The position numbers and the translations under genes were made by a program. Below are positions 46,039 through 54,991 of a stretch of DNA of 61,077 bases, piece after piece. Each line of letters starts with the position of its first letter. Position 1 is the stretch's first letter. The notes under the pieces were generated by a model that worked only from the letters and a program-made list of their open reading frames with translations, had not been told where the DNA came from and made no database searches. Source of the DNA: Deltaproteobacteria bacterium. GTDB taxonomy: Bacteria; Desulfobacterota; Deferrimicrobia; Deferrimicrobiales; Deferrimicrobiaceae. Location: contig JACRIV010000072.1 of the NCBI GenBank assembly GCA_016220005.1, positions 1 through 61,077 on the forward strand, written 5' to 3'.

Positions 46039-46529
46039 TTTTTCTCCTCCCCGCGTCCCGCCAGGACCGTCACGAGCGCCTCCAGGGCCCACGCCACGGA
46101 CGCCCTCCGGACGGATTCGCGGTCGCCCGGGAATCTCCTCCGGTGCGATTGCCGAACGTCGGTCGCGGAGATCGCCAGGCACACGGTACCCACCGGCTTC
46201 TCCTCCGTCCCCCCCGCCGGGCCGGCGATCCCCGTGATGCCGACACCGACGTCGGCCCCCAGCCGCCGCCTGACCCCCTCGGCCATGGCGGCCGCGACCG
46301 GCTCGCTGACCGCCCCGCAGGACTCGACGAGCGCCCCCGGCACGCATAGCTCCCTTGTCTTGACGGCGTTGTGATAGGCCACGATCCCCCCCAGGAAATA
46401 CGCCGAACTGCCCGGGATGTCGGTAATCGCGGCGCATAACCCCCCGCCGGTGCACGACTCGGCTACCGCCAAGGTGCGGTGCGTCCCGGCAAGGGCCGCT
46501 CCGAGGCGGGCGGAAAGTTCCCGGATCAT
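46035..46529 (-). CDS. pncC: Nicotinamide-nucleotide amidohydrolase PncC (CinA C-terminal domain)
   Basis: 164 residues, equal to the CinA C-terminal domain alone. TLAVAESCTGGGLCAAITDIPGSS carries the catalytic Ser; VGITGIAGPAGGTEEKPVGTV is the second signature. It deamidates NMN to NaMN in pyridine nucleotide salvage. The N-terminal MoCF-like half of CinA is absent. ATG 46529 overlaps the pgpA stop by 4 bp. Confidence 0.95.
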   Translation of the reverse strand: MIRELSARLGAALAGTHRTLAVAESCTGGGLCAAITDIPGSSAYFLGGIVAYHNAVKTRELCVPGALVESCGAVSEPVAAAMAEGVRRRLGADVGVGITGIAGPAGGTEEKPVGTVCLAISATDVRQSHRRRFPGDRESVRRASVAWALEALVTVLAGRGEEKK

Positions 46530-47002
46530 CCGGTCAGCCAAAGGATCCCCCTGCAGGCCAGGTTGGCGTACACCCCCGCCGCCAGGTCGTCGGCCACCAC
46601 GTAAAACACCCCTTTCCTGTGGTTCGCCCATGCGGCAGGCCCGAATTTCACGATATCGAAAAAGCGGAACAGGAGGAACAGGAGCGCGACCGGCATCCAT
46701 CCCCAGGGGATCCCCGTGGCCGCCAGGAGCAACCCCGCAATCTCGTCTATCACCACCGAAGGGGGGTCCGCCTGCCCGGTCTCCTGCATCTCTACGCGCA
46801 CCGCGGGGACCGAGAGCAGGAGGAGGAACCCCAGGAGCCCGAAATGGACGACTCCCGTTCCTCCCCCCAGATACCATAGGGGAAGGGCCGCAAGGGAGCC
46901 GAACGTCCCCGGGAACCAGGGCATGAAACCCAGCCCCAGGCCGGAGGCCACGGCCCTCCATGCCAATTTTCCCCGAAAACGATTGACTTGAAAGATGGGC
47001 AT
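46526..47002 (-). CDS. pgpA: Phosphatidylglycerophosphatase A
   Basis: 158 residues, about four membrane helices. The family features are GLGFMPWFPGTFGSL, DPPSVVIDEIAGLLLA (catalytic D-E) and FRFFDIVKFGPA. It dephosphorylates phosphatidylglycerol phosphate in the inner membrane. ATG 47002 has no SD. TTG 46966 has GGGGA and gives a start closer to the family norm, and a TTGTCA/TATGCC promoter would then fall just upstream, so the true start may be TTG 46966. It is the first gene of the recA operon. Confidence 0.93.
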   Translation of the reverse strand: MPIFQVNRFRGKLAWRAVASGLGLGFMPWFPGTFGSLAALPLWYLGGGTGVVHFGLLGFLLLLSVPAVRVEMQETGQADPPSVVIDEIAGLLLAATGIPWGWMPVALLFLLFRFFDIVKFGPAAWANHRKGVFYVVADDLAAGVYANLACRGILWLTG

Positions 47003-47076
47003 AATCTAGATTATCAATTTGACAATCATAATAAATAAAACATTTTTTCCATTCCAGCGGGAAGTGCGCGAAGGAC
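47003..47076. promoter_or_regulatory. AT-rich divergent promoter region
   Basis: This 74-bp gap is the most AT-rich stretch of the window. On the minus strand TTGTCA (47020-47025), 16 bp and TATGCC (46998-47003) could serve pgpA. On the plus strand TTGACA (47019-47024) could serve the HEAT/HD-GYP pair, but its -10 is unclear. The two -35 hexamers overlap, so the two operons may compete for polymerase. Confidence 0.45.
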
Positions 47077-48639
47077 ATGCCTGAAAACGATCTCATGCCA
47101 AGAGTATCCAAGGCCGTCACGGAACTTGCCAAGGGGATGAAGAGCGTCAGCTTCTACCCCCCGGGGCATCCCTCCCTGATCCAGACCATATCAAAAATCA
47201 TCGCCAACTTCGAGGAGATCCCCTTGCCCGCGGAGGGGCTCACGATCGACGTGACCAAGAACGCCCTTCTGTGCGGGCAGATGCCGATACCGACGCTGAA
47301 CAAGGCCGTGGCGGACCTCAACCGGGAGCTCTACCTCCGGCGGGCGAGCAAGATCATCTTCCTGCCCGACCTGAAAGCGGACGAGATGATCACGTTCCTC
47401 GGAGTCCTCAACCGGGACATTCAGGAGATCCAGGACGAGGGCGGCCTGGAGCGCGTCCTGCTCCGGGAAAAGGTCTCGAGGATCTGGGCGAACCGGGTCG
47501 ACTACCAGGGCCTGACGGAGATGCTGAAGAAGGAAGAGGAGGCGGAGGAGGCCCTCCTTGAAGAGGGCGCGGACGCGGTGCTGAAGGAGGAAACGCTGTC
47601 GTTCGTCCTCGACCAGCTGCCCGTCGAGGAACTGACGATCGAGGACCTGCTCTCCCTGATCGAGAAAGAAACCGACGCCACGGCCTACCGCGAACACGTC
47701 ATCGCCCTTTCCCGGGCCTTATATGGCGAGCGCATGGACAGGAAGATCGAGTACGCGTCGAAGGCGCTCATGATCTTCGCGCACCACATCGAACGCCCCC
47801 CCCTGGAGAACGCGGAGATCGCCAACCTCGCCCGCCTCGGGATCAAGGAGATGGCGTCCGACGAGCTCGTCTCCCACTACATCCACCTTCTCCAGGACAA
47901 GAGAGGCAGGGGCCGCAGGGAGGTCGAGACGGTGCTCGTGGCGTTCGAGGACCGGGCGGTCCGGCCGCTCCTCAAGACGCTGGCGGAGGAGGAGGACCTC
48001 CTCGTCCGGAAATCGATAGTGGAGATCATCGTCAAGATCGGGAGGCCCGCGGTTCCGGCCCTCCTCGAGAACCTGAACGACGCCCGGTGGTTCATGGTCC
48101 GCAACATGGTGACGATCCTCGGGAGCCTGGGCCTCCCCGATCTGGCCCCTCAAGTCGCCACCGTCCTCACCCACCCCGATCTCCGGGTGAAGAAGGAGGC
48201 GATCAAGGCGCTGTCGAAGCTGCCCCACCCTTCCGCCGTCACGGCGCTCGGCGAACTCTGTTTCTTCCCGGAGGAGACCGTCGCCCTCACCGCCACCGCG
48301 GCGATGTCCTCCAAGAAGGAGCCGGAGGCCGTGCTGACCCTGTACCGGCGAGTCGTCCAGAAGAAACTCTTCTTTCCCAGCTACCGTCTCGCCCACGAGG
48401 CGATCGACTCCCTGCGGGCCATCGGCACCGACGAGGCGGTCACCGCGCTGGAGGAGATCCTCGGGACGACGGCCGTCTGGGAGACGCAAAAGTTCCGCGC
48501 CATGAAATCTCACGCCCTGAGAAGCATCTCAAAGATACGCAGGCCCCGGGCGATGGGGGTGCTCGAGAAGGCGCTGAAGGCCCCGGAAAAGTACCTGAGG
48601 ATGGAAGCGGAACGCCTCCTCAGGAGAGCGGGAGGCTGA
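47077..48639 (+). CDS. HEAT-repeat protein with YPPxHP N-terminal domain
   Basis: 520 residues, soluble. Residues about 8-115 form a domain with Y27-PPGHP, ending in a G67-x2-PI turn and an F95 strand, that aligns gap-free with the N-terminus of the next protein. A charged coiled region (about 140-200) leads to C-terminal HEAT-like repeats (FEDRAVRPLLKTLAEEEDLLVRKSIVEIIVKIG, RPAVPALLENLNDARWFMVRNMVTILGSLG, HPDLRVKKEAIKALSKL). There is no known catalytic motif. It is 4 bp before the HD-GYP gene and is probably its partner. Confidence 0.82.
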   Translation: MPENDLMPRVSKAVTELAKGMKSVSFYPPGHPSLIQTISKIIANFEEIPLPAEGLTIDVTKNALLCGQMPIPTLNKAVADLNRELYLRRASKIIFLPDLKADEMITFLGVLNRDIQEIQDEGGLERVLLREKVSRIWANRVDYQGLTEMLKKEEEAEEALLEEGADAVLKEETLSFVLDQLPVEELTIEDLLSLIEKETDATAYREHVIALSRALYGERMDRKIEYASKALMIFAHHIERPPLENAEIANLARLGIKEMASDELVSHYIHLLQDKRGRGRREVETVLVAFEDRAVRPLLKTLAEEEDLLVRKSIVEIIVKIGRPAVPALLENLNDARWFMVRNMVTILGSLGLPDLAPQVATVLTHPDLRVKKEAIKALSKLPHPSAVTALGELCFFPEETVALTATAAMSSKKEPEAVLTLYRRVVQKKLFFPSYRLAHEAIDSLRAIGTDEAVTALEEILGTTAVWETQKFRAMKSHALRSISKIRRPRAMGVLEKALKAPEKYLRMEAERLLRRAGG

Positions 48640-48643
48640 TCCG

Positions 48644-50032
48644 ATGGACCGACGCGAGCAGGAACGCCTGATCACGGAACTCATCCGGGCGCTGGGGACG
48701 TCGCTCAAGAACCGGCGGATCTATCCACCCACCCATCCGCTGGTGCGCACGCCGGTCGAGCAGGTCTACAAGGACATCCTTCTCTTCTTCGCCGACCGCT
48801 CCGAGCTCGCGCTCGTCATCACCGACGGGACGATGGTCCTCGAAGGCGTCCCCATCTTCAGCCTGACCTCCTCCCTGGAGTCCTTCATGGAGCGGCTCGG
48901 CAGGATCGGGGTCCCGGCGCTCGTTTTCGAGAAAGGGCTCATGCCCGCCGACATCGACAACTTCGTGCGCTTCCTCCATGGGACGAAGGAGCAGGGGCTG
49001 CCCGTGGACCGGATCCAGGAGCTCCTTGCGCAGGCCGGCGTCTCCCACATCCGGGTCAAGCCGATGGAGAAGGAAGAGGAAGACGACCAGACGCTCGCCC
49101 GCGAGATTTACGACAACGCCGTCTCGGTGGTGGTCTCCGTCCTGAAGGACGTCCGCCTGGGGCGGATTCCGTCGGGCGCCGAGTCCGAGCGCGTGGTCAA
49201 GGACATGAGCAGCATGCTCACCCGGAACCGGGACGCCATGCTCGCGCTGACGCTCATCAAGAACTTCGACGAATACACCTACAACCACTCGGTCAACGTG
49301 GCCGTGCTCTCCCTCGCCCTCTCCGACGCACTGTCCCTGCCCGGCCAGGAGAAGATCGACGTCGGCGTCGCGGGGCTGCTGCACGACGTCGGGAAGACGC
49401 AGCTCGCCCTCGGTCTCATCAAGAAGCCCGGCACGCTCACCGTGGAGGAGTTCGAGGAGATCAAGAAGCACCCCGAGGAAGGGTTCGTCCTCCTGGGAAA
49501 GATGTCTCACATCCGGCCCGCCTCCGCATACATGGTCCGGGAGCACCACATGCGGTTCGACCGGACGGGGTATCCGCGGCCGGAGCCCGGATACCGCGTG
49601 CATCCCAACTCCCACATCATCCCGGTCGCCGACTGCTACGACGCCCTGACGACGATGCGGTCGTACCAGAAAGCCAGGTCTCCGCAGCAGTCGCTGGACA
49701 TCATCACGCGGATTGCGGGCAGGTCACTCGATCCGGAGATCGTCACCCTGTTCGTAAAGACGATGGGCAGCTACCCCGTGGGAACCCTGGTCCGGCTGGA
49801 TTCCATGGAGGTCGGCGTCGTGACGAGCGCGGGGCCTCCCGGCCAGGCGCCGAACACGGTCGTGGTGCTGTTCGACCGGAACGGAAACCCCCTCCCGCGG
49901 CCGGAGCAAGTGGACCTGGTCGGGGCGGAGAGCGCGGGAGGCACGCAGCGGAGGGCGATCCTCGGAACGGTGAACCCGAACATGTACCCGCCCCCCACGA
50001 TGGGGGCGCTCGCCTCGGCGGTGCCGGCCTAG
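48644..50032 (+). CDS. HD-GYP domain phosphodiesterase with YPPxHP N-terminal domain
   Basis: 462 residues. The N-terminal domain (about 6-125; Y27-PPTHP) is shared with the preceding HEAT protein. The HD-GYP domain (about 200-375) has H215 (YNHSVNVA), H247-D248 (LLHDVGK), H301-H302 and the GYP motif at 309-311 (FDRTGYP), the full metal set of active c-di-GMP phosphodiesterases. A C-terminal beta segment follows. It is soluble with no receiver. It probably hydrolyses c-di-GMP, with input from the N-terminal domain or HEAT partner. Confidence 0.93.
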   Translation: MDRREQERLITELIRALGTSLKNRRIYPPTHPLVRTPVEQVYKDILLFFADRSELALVITDGTMVLEGVPIFSLTSSLESFMERLGRIGVPALVFEKGLMPADIDNFVRFLHGTKEQGLPVDRIQELLAQAGVSHIRVKPMEKEEEDDQTLAREIYDNAVSVVVSVLKDVRLGRIPSGAESERVVKDMSSMLTRNRDAMLALTLIKNFDEYTYNHSVNVAVLSLALSDALSLPGQEKIDVGVAGLLHDVGKTQLALGLIKKPGTLTVEEFEEIKKHPEEGFVLLGKMSHIRPASAYMVREHHMRFDRTGYPRPEPGYRVHPNSHIIPVADCYDALTTMRSYQKARSPQQSLDIITRIAGRSLDPEIVTLFVKTMGSYPVGTLVRLDSMEVGVVTSAGPPGQAPNTVVVLFDRNGNPLPRPEQVDLVGAESAGGTQRRAILGTVNPNMYPPPTMGALASAVPA

Positions 50033-50604
50033 CCTCCTCCGCCGCTGAATTCCGATAAGGCGCGGGCGACCGCGGCGCGCACCGTTTCGCTCCCCGAGTC
50101 GGCCTGTTCGAGGATCTTCGCCCACCCGTCTTTTTCCGCGATGAGGCTGCAGGCGACGATCGCCTTGCCGTTGACCTCCGCGTCGGGGTGGCCCAGGTAC
50201 TTCTCGATGATGGGCGAGAGCTCCTTCCTGCGGGACTTCCCCAGCGTCTCCAGCAGGTTCCCCAGCACCACGCCCTGTTCCTTGGGAAGCCGCTCCACGA
50301 GGGCTTTCAGCACCGGAACGGTCAGGCACGACTCGAGCGCCCGGACCGCCGCCCCCCGCACCTGCGCTTCCCGGTCCATCAGGGCCGCAAGCAGGATGGA
50401 AAGACCTTCCGAACCGCCGATCTCCTCCGCCGAGAAGACGGCGCGCATCCGCTCCTCCAGGGAGCCCGTCCGGAGTTTCTGCAGGTAGGATTCGACCGAC
50501 CGCTTGGCCCGGAGCCTGTCCAAGGCCGCGGAGGCGGCGTCCCGCACCGAGGGGGACGGATCCGACAGCATCCCCCGCAGGATTTCCTCGATCCGGTCAA
50601 TCAC
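50029..50604 (-). CDS. HEAT-repeat protein
   Basis: 191 residues made of HEAT-like repeats (DPSPSVRDAASAALDRLRAK, SAEEIGGSEGLSILLAALMDREAQVRGAAVRALES, HPDAEVNGKAIVACSLIAE). It lacks a signal peptide. The start is GTG 50604. Its stop overlaps the HD-GYP stop by 4 bp on the opposite strand, and its start overlaps the P1 peptidase end by 8 bp. Function unknown; proximity to the HEAT/HD-GYP pair may be meaningful. Confidence 0.82.
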   Translation of the reverse strand: MIDRIEEILRGMLSDPSPSVRDAASAALDRLRAKRSVESYLQKLRTGSLEERMRAVFSAEEIGGSEGLSILLAALMDREAQVRGAAVRALESCLTVPVLKALVERLPKEQGVVLGNLLETLGKSRRKELSPIIEKYLGHPDAEVNGKAIVACSLIAEKDGWAKILEQADSGSETVRAAVARALSEFSGGGG

Positions 50605-51583
50605 CGCTTTTTCCCCGCCTTTCCGACAGATCCGCGGCGGCCGGGACAGCCTTCGTTCCGACCGCGCTCCGCACGCCGTCCACTATCGATTTTTCGAGAG
50701 CCCGGGCACCCAGGACCGCCGTCTGCAGCATGTTTCCCTTGCGCCCGGAGAGGCCGGTTGCGAGCGCCACAACGATATCCCCGTCCATCGGCGTGTGGAC
50801 CGGACGGACGGTCCGGAACAGGGCGCCGTGCGCCATCCTCGCGACGCCGACCAGTTCCTCGCGGGAAAGCAGGTCGGCCGTGGCCACGACGGCCAGCGTC
50901 GTATTCTGCGGGGAGAACGGCTCCCGCCGGAACCCGCCCCGGAACAGCGCCTCCGTCCAGGCGGGCCCCTTGCCGTCCTCGGCGCGCGCCCCCGCGATCC
51001 ACTCGCCCGTCTCCGGGTCGACCACGTCCCCGAACGCGTTCACCACTGCGCAGGCGCCCACCACGCTTCCGCCCCCCGCCTCGCTGGCCGTGCCGAAGCC
51101 GCCCTTCATCGCCCGCCCCATGCCGAGCACCTTGCCGACCGTGGCGCCCGCCCCCGCCCCGGCCGAACCCCGGTCCGGCGGGCCGGAGGACGCCCGAGCG
51201 GCGGCGACATATCCCATTTCGGAGGTGGGCCGGAAGGAGGGATCGCCGAACCCGAGGTCGTAGATCACCGCGGTGGGGACGATCGGGACCACGCCCCCCG
51301 GCGTGGGAAACCCTGTTCCCTCTTCCTCGAGGCGGCGCATGACCCCGGCGGCGGCATCCAGCCCGAAGGCGCTCCCCCCCGCAAGGACGAGGGCGTGAAC
51401 CCGGCCGGAGGGGTGGGGGCGCAGGAGGGAATCCATCTGCCGGGTCCCGGCGGCCTCGCCGCGGATGTCGGCGGCGCCCGCAGCGCCCTGGGGAAACAGG
51501 AGGACCGTCACTCCGGAACCCCGAGAGAGGTCGTGCGCATGCCCCACCAGGATTCCGGCCACGTCGGTTATCGAGCCCCTCAT
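50597..51583 (-). CDS. P1 family peptidase (DmpA/S58-like)
   Basis: 328 residues of the DmpA/ornithine acetyl-transferase-like Ntn fold. The N-terminal GSITDVAGILVGHAHDL, LAGGSAFGLDAAAGVMRRLEEEG and the autocleavage region QNTTLAVVATA (nucleophilic Thr) identify it. Family members are aminopeptidases or amidases that self-process at the Thr. SD GGAGGGGGG precedes the ATG. It is probably translated together with the downstream HEAT gene. Confidence 0.92.
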   Translation of the reverse strand: MRGSITDVAGILVGHAHDLSRGSGVTVLLFPQGAAGAADIRGEAAGTRQMDSLLRPHPSGRVHALVLAGGSAFGLDAAAGVMRRLEEEGTGFPTPGGVVPIVPTAVIYDLGFGDPSFRPTSEMGYVAAARASSGPPDRGSAGAGAGATVGKVLGMGRAMKGGFGTASEAGGGSVVGACAVVNAFGDVVDPETGEWIAGARAEDGKGPAWTEALFRGGFRREPFSPQNTTLAVVATADLLSREELVGVARMAHGALFRTVRPVHTPMDGDIVVALATGLSGRKGNMLQTAVLGARALEKSIVDGVRSAVGTKAVPAAADLSERRGKSGD

Positions 51584-51702
51584 TCCCCCCTCCGCGATCC
51601 TTATACTCTTACTGTCTTACCGGAGCGCCGGAATTTCGTCAATGACGCCGGGTTGACGGCGCATGCCGGCGGAACGTACACTTTTTCACAGGGGGATCAT
51701 CA

Positions 51703-52134
51703 ATGAAGGAAATCAGGGGACGGCTGCTCGGGCTGGATTTCGGAAGCCGCCGGATCGGGATGGCGGTGTCCGACCCGCTCGGTGTCACCGCCCAGCCCCT
51801 CCCTGCCATCCAGCGGCAGGGGGAGAAGAAGGACATCGAGGCGGTCGCCTCCGTGGCGGGGGAACACGAGGTCGAGGGCGTGGTGGTCGGCCTCCCGCTC
51901 CTCCTCGACGGCGGAGAAGGGACCCAGGCCGTCTTGGCCAGGCGGTTCGGGGAGAAGCTCCGCGAGCGGCTCGGCCTGCCGGTCGTCACGTGGGACGAGC
52001 GGTTCACGACGGCCCAGGCGGAGCGTCACCTGATCGATTCCGGAATGCGGCGGGAGAAGCGGAAAAAGGTCCGGGACAGCCTCTCCGCCGTCTTCCTGCT
52101 GCAGAGCGCCCTGGACGCCCGGAATCGGAAGTAG
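51703..52134 (+). CDS. ruvX: Holliday junction resolvase-like RuvX (YqgF)
   Basis: 143 residues with an RNase H-like fold. LLGLDFGSRRIGMAVSDP at the N-terminus, VVVGLPLLLDG and TWDERFTTAQAERHL are the family motifs with conserved acidic residues. In E. coli YqgF matures 16S rRNA ends and is essential. SD AGGGGG precedes the ATG. mltG follows by 8 bp, a common pairing. Confidence 0.95.
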   Translation: MKEIRGRLLGLDFGSRRIGMAVSDPLGVTAQPLPAIQRQGEKKDIEAVASVAGEHEVEGVVVGLPLLLDGGEGTQAVLARRFGEKLRERLGLPVVTWDERFTTAQAERHLIDSGMRREKRKKVRDSLSAVFLLQSALDARNRK

Positions 52135-52142
52135 GTCCTCCC

Positions 52143-53141
52143 GTGTTTTCAAGAAAATTCACGGTTTCCCTTGCGGTTTTGTTCGGGACCGCGGCCGTCG
52201 TCGCCTTCCTGCTCACGGATGCGCCCCCTTCCAAGGGCTGGAGGCCCACCAAGGTGGTCATCCCGAAAGGGGCCACCTCGGAAGAGGCCGCGAATCTCCT
52301 CGCCGCGGACAACGTCCTGCTCCACCCCGTCGCCTTCCGGATGCTGGTCCTGGGGACGGCGACGGGGAGGCATCTGAAGTTCGGCGAGTATGCCTTCCCC
52401 GATCCCCCTTCCGCCATCGAGATCTGGAGGAAACTCATCCAGGGGGACGTCACCAAATACTCCGTGACGATCCCGGAAGGATCGAACCTGTACGACATCG
52501 CTGAAATCCTGGAGGACCTGGAGCTCGCCGACCGGGAAACGTTCTTTGCGGCCGCCGTTTCCCCGCAGATCCTTCGCCGGCTGGAGATCCCCGGACAGAC
52601 GGCCGAAGGGTTCCTCTTCCCCGACACCTACCTGCTCGTGAAGACCATGTCCGCGGAGGACATCCTGGAGACCATGGTGCGGCAGTTCCGCCGCAGGATC
52701 CTCCCCGAATGGGAGGAGAAGGCGAGGAAGGCGGGGCTCTCGCTCCTCCAGTTCGTCACCATCGCCTCGATCATCGAGAAGGAGACCGGGATCGAGGAGG
52801 AGAAGCCGATCGTGTCCGCCGTCATCCGGCGGCGCCTGGCGCTCGGAATGCCCCTCCAGATGGACCCTACCGTGCTCTACGGGCTGCGGAAATTCGGGAC
52901 GACGCTCACGAAGAAGGACCTGCAGACCCCGACGGCATACAATTCCTACCTGAACAAGGGGCTCCCGCCGGGGCCGATCGCCAACCCGGGCCTCTCCGCG
53001 ATCAAGGCCGCGGTCTTCCCCGTCGAGACGGACTACCTCTACTTCGTGTCCCGCAACGACGGCTCCCACAAGTTCTCGAGGACGCTTCGGGAACACAACC
53101 AGGGGGTGGCTTTCTTGAGGAAAAGCGAGACGGAACAGTGA
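52143..53141 (+). CDS. mltG: Endolytic murein transglycosylase MltG
   Basis: 332 residues. A membrane anchor (about 7-25) precedes a LysM-like segment (VVIPKGATSEEAANLL) and the YceG catalytic domain: LEGFLFPDTY-like AEGFLFPDTYLL, ASIIEKETG (catalytic Glu), MPLQMDPTVLYG, YNSYLNKGLPPGPIANPGL. It cuts nascent glycan strands. The start GTG 52143 has only a weak AGGT SD. It follows ruvX and converges on the DksA-like gene. Confidence 0.94.
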   Translation: MFSRKFTVSLAVLFGTAAVVAFLLTDAPPSKGWRPTKVVIPKGATSEEAANLLAADNVLLHPVAFRMLVLGTATGRHLKFGEYAFPDPPSAIEIWRKLIQGDVTKYSVTIPEGSNLYDIAEILEDLELADRETFFAAAVSPQILRRLEIPGQTAEGFLFPDTYLLVKTMSAEDILETMVRQFRRRILPEWEEKARKAGLSLLQFVTIASIIEKETGIEEEKPIVSAVIRRRLALGMPLQMDPTVLYGLRKFGTTLTKKDLQTPTAYNSYLNKGLPPGPIANPGLSAIKAAVFPVETDYLYFVSRNDGSHKFSRTLREHNQGVAFLRKSETEQ

Positions 53142-53142
53142 A

Positions 53143-53160
53143 CCCGGCGAGCGGGCCGGG
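53143..53160. terminator. Hairpin between mltG and dksA-like gene
   Basis: CCCGGC (53143-53148), 6-nt loop, GCCGGG (53155-53160), filling the 22-bp gap between the convergent stops. It lacks a T-run. Confidence 0.35.
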
Positions 53161-53163
53161 AGG

Positions 53164-53562
53164 TTACTCCTCGACTTCTCCGGCGGGAAGCTTCTTGATC
53201 CCCTCTTCGGGCTCCTCCCTCATGTACTTCTCCTCGCGCTCCATCTTCTCCTGGCACTCCACGCAGAACTTCGCGAAGGGCATCACCTTCAGGCGCAGCT
53301 TGGGGATCTTCACCCCGCACTCTTCGCACAAGCCGTAGGTCTTCTCCTCGATCCGGTCGAGCGCATCGTCGATCTGCTGGAGCTTCTTCTTCTCGCGGTC
53401 GGTCAGGATCATGTCCAGCTCGCGCATACGCTCTTCGGAGACCGAGTCGAGGATGTCCCCGATTTCCGGAGTGGTCCCCTCGGTCGTCACGCGGGACCGG
53501 CGGGCGATCTCCCGCACGAGATCTTCGCGCATCCGAAGCAGCATGTCCTTTATCGATTTCAT
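53164..53562 (-). CDS. DksA/TraR-family zinc-finger protein
   Basis: 132 residues. A long coiled N-terminal half (about 1-75, with ILDSVSEERMRELDMIL) is followed by the DksA zinc finger with Cys79, Cys82, Cys100 and Cys103 (LCEECG...FCVECQ). DksA-type proteins reach into RNA polymerase through the secondary channel and act with ppGpp. The coiled-coil tip Asp pair is not clearly conserved, so it may be a divergent paralog rather than DksA itself. It is probably monocistronic. Confidence 0.9.
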   Translation of the reverse strand: MKSIKDMLLRMREDLVREIARRSRVTTEGTTPEIGDILDSVSEERMRELDMILTDREKKKLQQIDDALDRIEEKTYGLCEECGVKIPKLRLKVMPFAKFCVECQEKMEREEKYMREEPEEGIKKLPAGEVEE

Positions 53563-53623
53563 GCGATTGCGCCCCCTGCCGCGAAATAAAAATTACGTTA
53601 GTATAACCGGAGGTCGCCCGGTG

Positions 53624-54991
53624 TCAACCGGTTTTGCGACCGCTCTCGGCCGCCCCTGGCCCTGCGTACAGGTCCCATTCGCGCGCCCCGGTTACCCGCG
53701 CCCGGCAGATACGTCCCGGAGGGCCCGCATAGCCGGACAGGAGGACGCTCCCGTCCACCTCCGGCGCCTGGCCGCGGTGGCGCCCCACCGCCCTCCCCCC
53801 CGAGAGCGTCTTCTCCACGAGCACCTCGACCTCCTCCCCCACCAGCGCGGCGTTCCTCGCCGAGAGGATATCGGCCTGCGCGTCCTGGATTCGGCGCGCC
53901 CGTTCCCGCTTCACCTTCTCGGGCACCTGGCAGCGCATCGCGTAGGCGGGGGTCCCCTCCTCCCGGGAATACGGGAACACCCCCAGGAAATCCCACCGGG
54001 TCTCGTGCACGAAACGGAGCAGGCGGTCGAACGCCCGCGCCGTCTCCCCCGGGAAGCCGACGATGAGAGAGGTCCGGAGGAAGATCCCCGGAACGCGCTC
54101 CCGCAGACGGCCGACCAGCGTCAGGACGTCTTCGGGACCATAGCGCCGCCCCATCCTGGCCAGTACGCCGGCGTCGATGTGCTGGACGGGGACGTCGAGG
54201 TATCGGCACACCTTCTCCTCCGTGGCCAGCAGGTCGATCAGGTCGTCGCCGATCCGTCCCGGATACAGGTAGAGCAGCCGCACCCAGCGCAGGCCCTGGA
54301 TCCCACAGATCTCCCGGACGAGGGACGCGAGCGCCCCCTTCTCCCCCCGCTCGGCGCCGTACGTCGTGATGTCCTGGCCGATCAGGTTGATCTCCCTCGC
54401 CCCCCGCCGGACGAGCATCCGGGCCTCCGCCAGGATGGAACCCTTCCTTCGGCTCGCCAGGGGCCCCCGGATCGCGGGGATCGTGCAGTAGGAGCAGCGG
54501 TTGTCGCACCCGTCCAGGATCTTCAGGTAGGCCGATGGGCCGGCCCCGCCCGGCATGCGGTGCCGGTATGCCTCGTCGGGGAGCGCCCTTTCCACGACAT
54601 GGGAGCGCGGAGCCTCTCCGTCGAGGAGCTTGCGGATCAGGCCAGGCAGCGCCGGGAGGTCTCCCGGCCCCACGAAGAGGTCGACCTCCGGGAGCAGGCG
54701 CGGAAGACCGTCCCGATAGCGGCCCGCCATGCAGCCCGCCACGACGAGGCGGCGGATCCGCCCCCGCTCCTTGGCGCGCCCCAGGGCGAGGATCTCCTCG
54801 ATCGACTCCTCCTTGGCGTCGCGGATGAAGCCGCAGGTGTTGACGATCGCGACGTCGGCCCGCCCTCCGGGGACGACCTTGCAGCCCACAGAAGCGAGGA
54901 GCCCGGTCATCACCTCGGAATCCACCGAGTTTTTCGCGCAGCCCAGTGTCAGGATCCGGACCGTGGGCGCCCCGCCCATCTCCTTCTTCAT
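53624..54991 (-). CDS. rimO: Ribosomal protein S12 methylthiotransferase RimO
   Basis: 455 residues. The UPF0004 domain has LGCAKNSVDSEVM, NTCGFI and GCMAGRY (three cluster-binding Cys). The radical SAM domain has CDNRCSYC and the IPxIRG motif (IPAIRGPLASR). A TRAM domain ends the protein (VEVLVEKTLSGG). It methylthiolates Asp88 of S12. LolA precedes it with a 4-bp overlap. MiaB is the close alternative, but the short IPAIRG motif and C-terminus favour RimO. Confidence 0.94.
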   Translation of the reverse strand: MKKEMGGAPTVRILTLGCAKNSVDSEVMTGLLASVGCKVVPGGRADVAIVNTCGFIRDAKEESIEEILALGRAKERGRIRRLVVAGCMAGRYRDGLPRLLPEVDLFVGPGDLPALPGLIRKLLDGEAPRSHVVERALPDEAYRHRMPGGAGPSAYLKILDGCDNRCSYCTIPAIRGPLASRRKGSILAEARMLVRRGAREINLIGQDITTYGAERGEKGALASLVREICGIQGLRWVRLLYLYPGRIGDDLIDLLATEEKVCRYLDVPVQHIDAGVLARMGRRYGPEDVLTLVGRLRERVPGIFLRTSLIVGFPGETARAFDRLLRFVHETRWDFLGVFPYSREEGTPAYAMRCQVPEKVKRERARRIQDAQADILSARNAALVGEEVEVLVEKTLSGGRAVGRHRGQAPEVDGSVLLSGYAGPPGRICRARVTGAREWDLYAGPGAAESGRKTG

